Shown: piece after piece, positions 53,975 through 63,160 of the stretch
Position numbering within the stretch: the first letter of the stretch is position 1
Layout: every line of letters begins with the position of its first letter
Assembly (NCBI RefSeq): GCF_043424415.1
Contig: NZ_JBHWOO010000055.1
Span: 1 to 64,000, forward strand
DNA length: 64,000 bases
Direction: 5' to 3'
Source: Luteococcus sp043424415
GTDB taxonomy: Bacteria > Actinomycetota > Actinomycetes > Propionibacteriales > Propionibacteriaceae
Made by a program: the position numbers and the translations under genes
The notes under the pieces: model-generated
What the model was told of the DNA's origin: nothing
What the model saw: only the letters and a program-made list of their open reading frames with translations
The model's database searches: none

Positions 53975-56900
53975 ATGGACCACGCTACCTTCACCGCGCC
54001 TGACGTGACCACGTTCTGCCGCATCGACGACCTCGGCCTGGCCGTGACCGGGCAACACGTCACCCCTGCCAAGGCGGTGCTAGCCTGCCGGCCGGTCCAG
54101 CCGGATGACTGGTGTCATCGTTGCGGCTGCCACGGAACACCACGTGACAGCGTCGTCCGTGAACTTGCGCATGTCCCGTTCGGGTGGCGCCCCACCACCC
54201 TCCACGTTCGCCTGCGCCGCTACCACTGCACCGAATGCGGCCACGTGTGGCGCCAGAACATCACCGGCGCGGCGCAGCCGCGCTCCTGCTTGTCGAACGG
54301 CGCGTTGCGGTGGGCGCTGGAAGCGCTGGTGGTCAACCACCTGTCCATGACCCGCATCGCGGCCGCACTGGGAGTCGCGTGGAACACCGCCAATGATGCT
54401 GTCCTGGCTGAAGGCCAACGACTCCTCATCGACAAGCCCGGCCGACTCGACAAGGTGACGGTCGTCGGTGTTGATGAGCACGTGGTGCGCCACGAGGCGC
54501 TGTTGTATCGGATGGAGGTGGGAGACCTGCATTGGTTGGCCGTCGTAGCGGCCAAGTGAAGCTGACGGCAGCCTGTCCTGGGGGAACGCCTGGGGTGGGT
54601 GGGAGCAGCCGTGACAAAGTCAGGACGGTCCAGTACTACCGGATGGGCCGTGTCTGGTGAGCAAGACGGGAAGGTGTACGAGAGGAACCGGTGTCGTAAA
54701 GCCTCTTGATCGTCGCCCAGCTCTAACCCGGTGGATCTGGGCTGGTTAGCGGTGCGTAACCGCTTGTCGGGGCCGTCGTTGACGGTCGTGGCGGGTGGGG
54801 AACTGTCGGAACGGTGGTATGTGTCGGGTCCGGCAGGTCGTGGTGAAGGTCTACGGCGTAGCCACGACGATGCCGCAGGGGTAAAGCCGGACACCTCGCC
54901 TGTCGACCGAACAACAGCGAACGTGGGAACCATCCGCATCGCGCTCCCCATGTCTGGGGATAGGTGCGTTGCCAGCCGAAGGGTGCGGGTGGGGCGGAGC
55001 CGTCGTAGTACTCCGAGGCCGGGAAAGCCGGTCACATGGGGAAGGGCGGCAGTGAGAGAAAGCAGAGGAAGGTGAATGTAATGTCCGAAGACGCGCCGGT
55101 GAATGTCGGCGCCGCCGGGTGGCCCAGCGATGCTCGGTCCTATCTGGCGGTACGGAGGATGCAGACCAAGCTGCATGGTTGGGCGGTCACCGATCGTGGT
55201 CGCCGGTTCGATGACCTGTGGAACCTTGTGTGTGATCCGGCGTTCTTGACGATGGCGTGGGAACGCGTCGCCGGGAACAAGGGATCCAAGACTCCCGGGG
55301 TGGACCGTGTCACCGTGGCACGGATCAGTTCCGGGGTCGGGGTGGAGGAGTTCCTGCGTGACCTTCGGGCCCAGTTGAGGGCTGGAGAGTTCAGGCCGGT
55401 GCCGGTGCGGCAGGTGATGATCCCCAAGGCCAGCGGAAAGCTGCGCAAGTTGGGCATCCCGACCGTGACCGACCGGGTGGTGCAGGCTGCTTTGAAGCTG
55501 GTGCTGGAACCCATTTTCGAGGCCGACTTCAAGTCGTGCTCTTATGGGTTCAGACCTAACCGGCGCGCGCAGGACGCGGTCGCCGAGATCCACCACTTCG
55601 CGAGCAAATCGTATGAGTGGGTGCTGGAGGCCGACATTGAGGCGTGTTTCGACATGATCGACCACACCGCCTTGATGGACCGGCTCCGGTGCAGGATCGG
55701 TGACAAGCGGGTGCTCGCGCTGGTCAAGGCGTTCCTGAAAGCGGGAGTGCTCACCACGGTGGGCACGACCGAGGGGACGATCACCGGCACCCCACAGGGC
55801 GGGATCTTGTCCCCGCTGCTGGCCAACATTGCCCTATCAGTCCTCGATGACGAGTTCGCTCGCCGCTGGGACCATGAGATGGGCACGGCCGGAAAGCGGG
55901 CCTGGCGCCGTGACCACGGCAAAGCGTCTTATCGGCTGATCCGTTACGCCGATGACTTCGTCATCGTCGTGAAGGGTCAGCAGGAACACGCCGAGCAGTT
56001 GCGTCACGAGGTGGCAGACGTGCTGGCCCCGATGGGGTTGCGTCTGTCTCCGGAGAAGACCCGCGTGGTCCACATCGACCACGGGTTCGACTTCCTCGGT
56101 TTCCACATCCGACGGATGCGGAGACGAGGCAGCAACAAGTGGTACGTCTACACCCTGCCCGCGAAGAAGGCGATCGCCTCGATCAGACAGCGGGTGAAGA
56201 CCATGACCTACAGGAACACCCTGCACCAGGACCCGGGATACCTCATGGACTATCTCGGGCGGGTGCTGCGGGGATGGGCGAACTACTTCCGGTATGCGGT
56301 GGCCAAAGCGACCTTCGCCGCGATCGACTCCTACACGTGGGAGCGGATCACGGCATGGCTACGCAAGAAGCACCGCCGACTCGGATGGCCGGAACTCCGC
56401 CGCAGGTACTGCCTGCCCGGAACCTGGCGCCTCGCTCACAACGGGAAGAGGTTCACCGGCGCCGCCAGCGTCCCGGTGACCAGGTACCGCTACCGCGGCT
56501 ACCACATTCCTACCCCCTGGGACCGGCCAGCTGTCACCACCAGCTGAACCAGCCCTCTCTCATGGAGAGCCGGATGCGGTGAGAATCGCACGTCCGGTTC
56601 GGCGGGCGGCCTGGGGAAACGGACCGGGAGCAATCCCGACACCGCGCCCCAGGCCGACCCAACTGGCGTCATACCCGACGCGGGGACAAGTACGTCACCG
56701 TGGTCATCGACCTGACCCCGGTCAGCACCGGGACCGGGCCGTCGAGACTGTTGGCGATGGTCGAGGGCCGATCCAAGCAGGCCTTCAAGACCTGGCTCGC
56801 GGAACAACCCCAGACCTGGCGAGACGGAGTGAAGATCGTGGCGATGGACGGTTTCACCGGCTTCAAGACCGCCGCCACGGAAGAGGTCCCCACGGCGGTG

Positions 56901-57461
56901 ACGGTAATGGATCCGTTCCACGTGATTCGGCTGGCGGGCGACGCCCTCGACACCTGCCGACGTCGCGTCCAGATCTCACTGCACGGCAGCCGAGGCCGCA
57001 AACACCACCCGCTCTACCAGGCCAGGAGAACGCTCCACACTGGCGCCAACCTGCTCACTGACAAGCAGCAGACCCGACTCGACGCCCTGTTCGCCGATGA
57101 CCAGCACATCGAAGTCGAAGCCACCTGGGGTGTCTACCAAGCCATGATCGCCGCCTACCGAACCACCAGCCGCGCCCAAGGCAAGACGGCGATGGCACGG
57201 CTCATCGACGCTCTCGGCTCCGCAGTCCCCAGCAGCCTGATCGAGGTAGCCAAGCTCGGCAGGACACTGGCCAAGCGCCGTGATGACATCCTGGCGTTCT
57301 TCGACCACCCAGGCTCCAGCAACGGCCCCACGGAAGCCATCAACGGCCGCCTCGAACACCTCCGCGGCACCGCCCTGGGCTTCCGCAACCTCACCCACTA
57401 CATCGCCAGATCACTGCTCGAAGCAGGCGGATTCAGACCGGATCTACACCCTGGATTGTGA
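53975..57461 (+). CDS. ISL3-family transposase, interrupted by a group II intron
   Basis: Exon 1 (53975-54484, 170 codons) has the zinc-finger region CHRCGCHG ... CTECGHVW, a helix-turn-helix and VVGVDEHV. Exon 2 (56664-57461, 265 residues) begins WRHTRRGDKYVTVVID and continues with VAMDGFTGFK, DPFHVIRLAGD and NGPTEAINGRLEHLRG. Removing the intron joins the halves in frame at the conserved DEHVW motif, with no residue lost, giving a 435-residue protein of normal ISL3 length. The transposase therefore depends on intron splicing to be made. Confidence 0.88.
54485..56663 (+). other. Group II intron (2,179 bp)
   Basis: The 5' boundary GTGCGCC matches the GUGYG consensus and the 3' end is AC, matching AY. 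A canonical 34-nt domain V lies at 56567-56600, opening GAGCCGG and closing CCGGTTC around a GAGA-type loop. The maturase gene sits in domain IV. The region 54485-55080 is intron RNA (domains I-III) with no separate gene. The insertion is on the sense strand of the transposase, so splicing restores it. Confidence 0.9.
55081..56547 (+). CDS. ltrA: Group II intron reverse transcriptase/maturase
   Basis: 488 residues from ATG 55081 behind AGGAAGG. The reverse-transcriptase blocks are complete: KLRKLGIPTVTDRVVQAA, CSYGFRPNRRAQDAV, GTPQGGILSPLLANI and the catalytic YADD in LIRYADDFVIVV. The maturase (X) region with WANYFRYAVAKATF follows. No HNH endonuclease domain is visible at the C-terminus, which suggests an En-minus intron that primes from replication forks. 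The protein stabilises the intron for splicing and copies it during retrohoming. Confidence 0.93.
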   Translation: MSEDAPVNVGAAGWPSDARSYLAVRRMQTKLHGWAVTDRGRRFDDLWNLVCDPAFLTMAWERVAGNKGSKTPGVDRVTVARISSGVGVEEFLRDLRAQLRAGEFRPVPVRQVMIPKASGKLRKLGIPTVTDRVVQAALKLVLEPIFEADFKSCSYGFRPNRRAQDAVAEIHHFASKSYEWVLEADIEACFDMIDHTALMDRLRCRIGDKRVLALVKAFLKAGVLTTVGTTEGTITGTPQGGILSPLLANIALSVLDDEFARRWDHEMGTAGKRAWRRDHGKASYRLIRYADDFVIVVKGQQEHAEQLRHEVADVLAPMGLRLSPEKTRVVHIDHGFDFLGFHIRRMRRRGSNKWYVYTLPAKKAIASIRQRVKTMTYRNTLHQDPGYLMDYLGRVLRGWANYFRYAVAKATFAAIDSYTWERITAWLRKKHRRLGWPELRRRYCLPGTWRLAHNGKRFTGAASVPVTRYRYRGYHIPTPWDRPAVTTS

Positions 57462-57641
57462 AGAGCCCCTTGAACATGGACGCGCCTTCCCGAACCGACG
57501 CGCTAACGCCGGTCCTGATCAGTGAGCTATGGATTCCAGATCTTCCTCGGGAAGGTGCGTCCTTTCACGTCACCGGGCCGAGGACCATCCACAGGTTCTG
57601 ATCATTGCTCTCAGCCGTGCGGGGAGGGGCGCTCTGAGACA

Positions 57642-59096
57642 GGGCGTGTCAGATGGTTTGTGTAAGTGGTGGTCTCCCGATCTGAAGGAGATTGACTGTG
57701 ACCATGACCAAGCAGAGCGAGGGGCCTGAGTCGGAGGCTCGGCAGTTGCGGCGTGAGTTGTTCGACGATCAGATGTTGGATCAGTTGATGGCCGCGACGA
57801 CCGAGCGGGGTGTCGCGTTGACTGGTGAGGGTGGGTTCTTGCCGGAGATGGTCAAGGCGGTCCTCGAGCGGGGTATGCAGGTCGAGCTGAGCGAGCATCT
57901 GGGCTATGACAAGCACGACCCGGCCGGACGAGGGTCTGGCAACTCCCGCAACGGGACCAGCGAGAAGACCATCGCTACCGAGGTCGGCGAGATCACGCTG
58001 GACCAGCCCAGGGACCGTAACGCGAGTTTCGCGTCGGTGTTGGTGCCCAAGGGCCAACGCCGTCTGGGCGGGTTGGAAGACATGATCATCAGCCTGTATG
58101 CGGGCGGGATGACGATCCGCGACATCCAGCACCACCTCGCGGCGACGTTGGGGACGGAGTTGTCCCACGAGACGATCAGCAAGGTCACCGAGGCCGTCGC
58201 CGAGGAGGTCACCGCCTGGCAGGCCCGCCCGTTGAAGGCGTTCTACCCGGTGGTCTACCTCGACGCGCTGGTCATCAAGGTCCGTGACGGCGCGCACGTG
58301 GTCAACCGCTCGGCCCACATCGCGGTCGGTGTCGACATCGACGGGATCAAGCACGTGCTGGGCATCTGGGTCCAGGCCGCCGAGGGCGCGAAGTTCTGGG
58401 CCGGGGTGTGTGCGAACCTGGCCAACCGTGGCGTGGCCGATGTCCTCATCGTGTGCTGCGACGGCCTGACCGGCCTGCCGGAAGCGATCACGGCGACCTG
58501 GCCGCACGCCACGATCCAGACCTGTGTGGTGCACCTGATCCGCTCCTCGATGCGGTTCGTGGCCTACACCGACCGCAAACAGGTCGCCGCCGCGCTGCGC
58601 CCGATCTACACCGCCCCCGACCCTGACGCGGCGTTGATGGCCTGGACGGCTTTCGCGGACTCCACCTGGGGCAGGAAGTACCCGGCGACCGTGAAGGCGT
58701 GGGAGACGGCGTGGGACCGGTTCATACCGTTCCTGGACTTCGGGCCGGCCACGCGGAAGGTGATCTACACCACCAACGCGATCGAGTCGCTGAACTACCA
58801 ACTGCGCAAGATCATCAAGAACCGCGGACACTTCCCCAACGACACCGCCGCGGTGAAACTGCTGTGGCTGGCCATCATGAACATCGAGGACAAACGCGCC
58901 CGGGAACGCGCCAAGGAAGCCGGCCGACCCAAAGGCCAACCCCGCACCGCCCCCGGCAAACTCGTCGAAGGCCAGAGCGTGACCGGCTGGAAGGCCGCCT
59001 TGGCCGAGCTCGCGATGGTCTTCCCCGAACGCTTCAACCCCTACCTGTAATACGAAATTCGAAGACCGTCACTTACACAGACAACTTGACAAGCTC
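57642..59096 (+). mobile_element. IS256-family insertion sequence (complete copy)
   Basis: About 1,455 bp. The left end begins GGGCGTGTCAGATGG and the right end, read inward, GAGCTTGTCAAGTTG. The two match at about 22 of 31 positions, with TGTGTAAGTG shared. One transposase gene fills it. The right end cuts into cas3. The last 109 bp recur inverted at 1750-1858 next to csb1. Confidence 0.9.
57698..59050 (+). CDS. IS256-family (mutator-type) transposase
   Basis: About 450 residues. GTG 57698 is chosen because GAAGGAG sits eight bases upstream; an in-frame TTG at 57692 would be too close. It contains LSEHLGYDKHD, the DDE residues in VVYLDALVIKVRD and VLIVCCDGLTGLPEAI, and the family signature CVVHLIRSSMRFV, then TTNAIESLNYQLRK. 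The protein is full-length and intact, so the element may still be mobile and could have caused the rearrangement of the cas locus. Confidence 0.93.
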   Translation: MTMTKQSEGPESEARQLRRELFDDQMLDQLMAATTERGVALTGEGGFLPEMVKAVLERGMQVELSEHLGYDKHDPAGRGSGNSRNGTSEKTIATEVGEITLDQPRDRNASFASVLVPKGQRRLGGLEDMIISLYAGGMTIRDIQHHLAATLGTELSHETISKVTEAVAEEVTAWQARPLKAFYPVVYLDALVIKVRDGAHVVNRSAHIAVGVDIDGIKHVLGIWVQAAEGAKFWAGVCANLANRGVADVLIVCCDGLTGLPEAITATWPHATIQTCVVHLIRSSMRFVAYTDRKQVAAALRPIYTAPDPDAALMAWTAFADSTWGRKYPATVKAWETAWDRFIPFLDFGPATRKVIYTTNAIESLNYQLRKIIKNRGHFPNDTAAVKLLWLAIMNIEDKRARERAKEAGRPKGQPRTAPGKLVEGQSVTGWKAALAELAMVFPERFNPYL

Positions 59097-60857
59097 GAAG
59101 CCGGGCATCCCCATCTTCTCGGCGGGGGCCGGGGCCAGGACGTAGACCTCGCCGGGGCGTGGGTGGGGGCGGTGGGTGAGCACTCTCGGTGGGCGGCTGT
59201 CGGCGGTGTCGATCACCACGGCTCGTAGTGTCTTGGTGGCCGAGGGCCACACGAGGTCTTGGCCGTTGCCGGCGATGGTCCAGATCTCCTCGGGGCGTGG
59301 TGGCCAGCGCAGCAGGTGGTCGCACAGGGTCTGGTCGTCGGTCAGGTCGCGTACCGATTCGCGGAAGACGACCTGCAGTTGGGTGCGTTCGTCCTGCGGG
59401 GTGCGCAGCCATCGGCCGACGTCTGGTTCGTTGGGGGACCCGGCCGTGGCCAGGTACGCGTCGAAGACGTGACGCGGCAGCACCGCCGTGACGCCCGTGC
59501 CTGTGGTCGGGAGCGCGGTGAGCTGGTCGGTCAGGTCACCGGCTGTGGCGGGGTGGTGGCGGGTCAGTGCTGCTGCGATGGTGTGGGCGTCGGAGTAGAC
59601 GGGATCGGGGTCGGTTCCGGCGAACAGGAGGATGTGGCCGTCGGGACGGGCTCCGATGCGGTTGACGCGGCCCAGGCGTTGGGTGAGGGCCGCGACGGAG
59701 GCGATGGGTGTGATGAGCATGTCGGCGTCGAGGTCGGCGCCAACCTCGAGGGTTTGGGTGGCGCAGATGACCACGGGGGTCGCGGTGGCGCGCTGCTGGG
59801 GGCTGGCACCGGACAGGTAGGGCGCCAGGGCGTCCATGGCTTGGGTGCGGGCGAGGTCCGGCATGCCGCCCACCAGCAGCAGGACGGCGCGGCCGTCGAG
59901 GTCTTTGCGTGCGGTGAGGATCTTCGCGGCGTCACGGGCGGCGGTGGCGGTGTTGAAGAAGCACACGATGCACTGCCGTTCCAAGGCCGTCTTCTTGAGC
60001 CAGTCCTTCATCGCCGTCTCGGCCTTGCCGGTGCTCGAGGCCAGCTCGACGGTCATCGCGCGGCGGTGGTGCTGGCGGGTGGCGACGGCGGGGTTTCGTT
60101 CAATCTCCGCGGCCCAGTCAAACACGTCGGCCGGGTCCTCGGGGGTGGCGGTCATCGTGACCAGCTGCCGGGCAGGGATCCCGGCCAGGCCCGGCTCCGC
60201 GGCGGTTTGGCGGTCCAGGACGGCCAAGGTGGTGTGGAACTGTGCCGCAAGATGGGCCTCGTCCAACACGATCAGACTGTCAGCGCCGACCATCGCGGCG
60301 TCGATCGGGCGACGGCCCCGGCTGACGCCATAGCCGCGCCACAACAACCGGGACCCGACCAGGTCGATCGTGCCGACCAGCACCGTCGCGGCCGCCGGGT
60401 GACGCGGTCCTTCCGGGCGGCTGTCCATCCCGCCACGAAGGACCCGTACCTCCAGCGGGCCGGCAGCATCCGGGGCCAGACGGTTGAGCACCCGCGCGAC
60501 TTCCACGACCGGTTCGGGCACCGCCGCCGGGGAGGCCAAGGCGGTGGTGAACATCTCCGCCAAGCCCCGCGCCAGGTCCGCGGTCGCATCGACCACCACG
60601 CGCCGGTCGATCACCGACACATACCGCAACGCCACCCGCCGCGGCCCACCCTCGATCGCTTGACGGTCCAGGTCACGGGCCAAGGCCCACACCCACGCCA
60701 ACACCAACGACGTCTTGCCCATCCCCGTCGGCGCCGCGATCGTCCCCACCGGTACGCCCGCCACCAGCGCAGCCGCGGCACGCGACTGCCACACATACGG
60801 CTGATGACCCGTCACCGCCTCAAAGAACTCCCCGAACCCCACAGTCCCCATCGACAT
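59073..60857 (-). CDS. cas3: Type I-G Cas3 helicase, C-terminus truncated by IS256
   Basis: 594 residues from ATG 60857; the frame stays open further upstream only because it reads through the CRISPR array. Helicase motifs are all present: APTGMGKT (Walker A), VLDEAHLA, TATPED, TQTLEVGADLDADM, and QRLGRVNRIG. The style (EAVTGHQPYVWQ, DRRVVVDATAD, LVGSRLLWRGYGVS) matches type I-U/I-G Cas3. The last eight residues before the stop are IS256 sequence. Family members usually carry an HD nuclease domain, commonly C-terminal in this subtype; none is visible here, so DNA cleavage has probably been lost. Confidence 0.88.
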   Translation of the reverse strand: MSMGTVGFGEFFEAVTGHQPYVWQSRAAAALVAGVPVGTIAAPTGMGKTSLVLAWVWALARDLDRQAIEGGPRRVALRYVSVIDRRVVVDATADLARGLAEMFTTALASPAAVPEPVVEVARVLNRLAPDAAGPLEVRVLRGGMDSRPEGPRHPAAATVLVGTIDLVGSRLLWRGYGVSRGRRPIDAAMVGADSLIVLDEAHLAAQFHTTLAVLDRQTAAEPGLAGIPARQLVTMTATPEDPADVFDWAAEIERNPAVATRQHHRRAMTVELASSTGKAETAMKDWLKKTALERQCIVCFFNTATAARDAAKILTARKDLDGRAVLLLVGGMPDLARTQAMDALAPYLSGASPQQRATATPVVICATQTLEVGADLDADMLITPIASVAALTQRLGRVNRIGARPDGHILLFAGTDPDPVYSDAHTIAAALTRHHPATAGDLTDQLTALPTTGTGVTAVLPRHVFDAYLATAGSPNEPDVGRWLRTPQDERTQLQVVFRESVRDLTDDQTLCDHLLRWPPRPEEIWTIAGNGQDLVWPSATKTLRAVVIDTADSRPPRVLTHRPHPRPGEVYVLAPAPAEKMGMPGFELVKLSV

Positions 60858-60934
60858 GCCCAAGGCCTCCCAATCCGGTATGTCCACAGACTGACAGACC
60901 CCACTGACAAAAACCGCCAGGGCCACGAAGCCGT

Positions 60935-61819
60935 CTCCCTCCCCCGCATGCACGGGGAGCGCTTGGAGGTCGAAACGCGTGCTCACCGCGTGCGGCCCTC
61001 TACCCCCACATGCACAGGGAATACGGGCCGTGCAGCACGGTGTCTGCGAAGAGGACGCCTCTACCCCCGCATGCACGGGGAACACAGGCGGCGGTTCAGC
61101 TCGGTCTCCAGGGCCGAGCCTCAACCCCCGCATGCACGGGGAACACGTCGGCGTCGGTGTACGGCTCCGACCCGGACCCGCCTCAACCCCCGCATGCACG
61201 GGGAACACCTCGGCCAGTCCGTGCTTCGGCCCGCATACAAGCCTCAACCCCCGCATGCACGGGGAACACGCGGAGAACATGCGGAAGAACCGCTCTGGCA
61301 AGCCTCAACCCCCGCATGCACGGGGAACACCGGCCATCGAAGGCGCGGAAGCGGGCCACGCGGCCTCAACCCCCGCATGCACGGGGAACACGCAGCCGCT
61401 GATGGTGTTCTCGGCCCGAAGCAGCCTCAACCCCCGCATGCACGGGGAACACGACGAGGATCTCGTTGGGTTGTCGATGCCGGAGCCTCAACCCCCGCAT
61501 GCACGGGGAACACTGGAGCACCACGGCCTACCATCCCGGACGCATGCCTCAACCCCCGCATGCACGGGGAACACACGGTGGCGCCGTGCGTGACCGCCTT
61601 GAGCGTGCCTCAACCCCCGCATGTACGGGGAACACCCGCGCACCGCACCACCCTTGGCATACCAGTGGCCTCAACCCCCGCATGCACGGGGAACACCGAC
61701 GACATCCGCCGCGCCGTCGCGCTGTGCGCGCCTCAACCCCCGCATGCACGGGGAACACGTCTTGAACAGGCTGCCGGTGCGCGGCTTGACCCCTCAACCC
61801 CCGCATGCACGGGGAACAC
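60935..61819 (-). CRISPR. CRISPR array, 15 repeats and 14 spacers
   Basis: 28-bp repeats, on the plus strand beginning CCTCAACCCCCG and ending CACGGGGAACAC, with a CCCCG/CGGGG hairpin core. Spacers are 33-34 bp. Repeats start at 60935, 60997, 61058, 61119, 61181, 61242, 61303, 61364, 61425, 61486, 61547, 61608, 61669, 61731 and 61792. The first two are clearly degenerate and the third has one change; the twelfth has one T. Decay at the left and uniform repeats at the right place the leader on the right, so the array is transcribed leftward, like cas3. The array ends 77 bp before the cas3 start. Confidence 0.97.
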
Positions 61820-61980
61820 ACTTCTTGACTAGGCATTTTATACCCTCTGGATTCGTCTCCAACAGTACTCGACGGGCTTGTTGAAGCTCAGCTGAAAGAC
61901 GATCCAGTACCTGCACGCCAGCTCCTGGTATCCGGGAGCGCGGTGTGGTGGGCGTGGTTGGTGTCAGGCTGTGGTGCGTC
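61820..61980 (-). promoter_or_regulatory. Putative CRISPR leader
   Basis: About 160 bp next to the newest repeats, locally less GC-rich than its surroundings. On the minus strand GGGTATAAAATG lies about 15 bases before the first repeat and could be a promoter -10. Assignment rests on repeat decay at the opposite end. Confidence 0.5.
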
Positions 61981-62740
61981 TCACTGGTGTGGGGTGCAAC
62001 GGTGAGCGAGCTCGGTCTTGAGTTCGGCCCAGCGACCCAGACGTCGGCGGATCAGGACTTGACTCGGGGCACCGGGTTGTCCTGCTAGCCAGGTGGTGAG
62101 TTTGCGGGCGGTCCATGGGGGTGGTGTTGCGGCCGCGAAAGCGTCGAGCCATCGCCACAGGTCGTCGTCGGTGAAGGTGCGGCTGTGGTCTGGTTTGGGG
62201 GGTGGTGTGGTACCCGGCGCTGGCCAGGGCTGCAGTCCAGGACCCGTGTCGGGTGATGATCGTGGATGATGACGGCCATTGCCGGGCGTGGGAGAGCTGG
62301 TCGTAGTCGCGGCGCCGGCGACCGCCCTCGGCCAGGAATACGGTCAGGGCGTGGTGGACCTGGTCGTCGCTGAACCGTGGCGTGGGTGCTGGGGGCGGGG
62401 TGCTGTGCAGGTCGGCGCGCTCGGCCAAGAGCTGCTTCAGCTTGGTCTCGCTGAGGCCGAGCAGCGCCGCTCCCTGTCCTATTGGGGTGCCGGGGTGCTG
62501 GGTGGACCATGCGAGCGCGCGGCGTCGTTTTTGGTCTTCCTGCGCGTGGCGCTGCCGGTCGCGTGCGGCGCGCAGTGCGGGGCGGCCGTGGACGATCTGC
62601 GAGATCCTGTTATGGCTCAGCCGGTAGCGGCGCGCGATCTTCTCCGCTGACTCCCCTGCCACCCAGGCAGCGGTGATCTCCGCGTCACGAGCCGCCAGCT
62701 CGGCACGGATCCGCTCACGCTCAGCAGGACTACGGGTCAT
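61981..62740 (-). pseudogene. Helix-turn-helix protein, frameshifted
   Basis: Starts at ATG 62740 (MTRSPAERERIRAEL). Two helix-turn-helix-like stretches are readable: SAEKIARRYRLSHNRISQIV near residue 40 and GQGAALLGLSETKLKQLL near 90. A repeated fold follows with YDQLSHARQWPSSSTIITRHGSW. At a run of six G near 62196 the sense moves to another frame (DDDLWRWLDAFAAATPPPW, then IRRRLGRWAELKTEL), ending at 61981. The repeat of the RHGSW/LGRWAEL units resembles actinobacterial proteins with homing-endonuclease-associated repeats. One base change would restore it, so a sequencing slip is possible. Confidence 0.55.
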
Positions 62741-63160
62741 CGTGTCGTGCACGCTACCGGTCCCCCACCCGCCAGACATCGCCACTTCTTCGAGCGAGCG
62801 TGGCGTTCGTGCAGGGGGACGGATGATGCCTGACAGTGCCGGGGGTCGAGGCCGGCACCGCCAGGCATCCTGACGCCCCGAACAGCGACCACCCCGTCAG
62901 GCGGCCACCTGGGTCGATTGCGGCGCGGATACTCTGCAGGACCACCCACACGACACAATCGAACTAATATTCGAGACCGGGTGAGCATAGCCCGTGCTCC
63001 ACGGCTGGCACAACACCAGCCGGGAGCGCGGGGTCGTCGCCACGTTAAGCACGCGGCCTTAGCCGTCGGTCGTCTCGGGTCCGTACCTCTAGCCCCCTCA
63101 CGTCATAGCGACTTGGTTTGGACCGGCGCTTGTGACGAGCTGAGTGCCCCCGGGGTGGGT
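62741..63160. other. Gene-free stretch
   Basis: About 420 bases in which I see no convincing coding frame, tRNA, repeat or hairpin terminator on either strand. It separates the CRISPR-adjacent gene from the following hypothetical gene. Confidence 0.5.

Larger units (their letters stand above)
53861..57471 (+). mobile_element. ISL3-family element carrying a group II intron
   Basis: The ends are a perfect 15-bp inverted repeat (AAGGGGCTCTTCACA at 53861-53875 and its complement at 57457-57471), and similarity continues inward (GGGTGTAG on both sides). Without the 2,179-bp intron the element is about 1.43 kb, normal for ISL3. It interrupts the restriction gene to its left. The flanking eight bases do not form an obvious duplication. 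Confidence 0.88.

Noticed and set aside
54220..55665. Minus-strand open frame of 481 codons
   Set aside because: It is antisense to the transposase, the intron RNA and the maturase and shows no family motif.
56400..56547. HNH endonuclease domain on the intron maturase
   Set aside because: No CxxC pairs or HNH motif occur before the stop, and the protein length fits an En-minus maturase.
1750..59096. A true composite transposon bounded by two IS256 copies
   Set aside because: The left copy is only a stub, the flanks lack a common 8-bp duplication, and cas sequence between the flanks is missing.
60858..61301. Extension of cas3 upstream to a 742-residue protein
   Set aside because: The extra residues repeat CSPCMRGLR-like units because the frame reads through CRISPR repeats. 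ATG 60857 gives a normal Cas3 start.
61010..61884. Several Pro/Thr-rich open frames with repeated PHARGT or NPRMHGEH units
   Set aside because: They are translations of the CRISPR repeats and spacers, not proteins.
62741..63160. tRNA or attachment site near the right end
   Set aside because: No TTC-type T-loop, acceptor stem pairing or CCA-like end was found.
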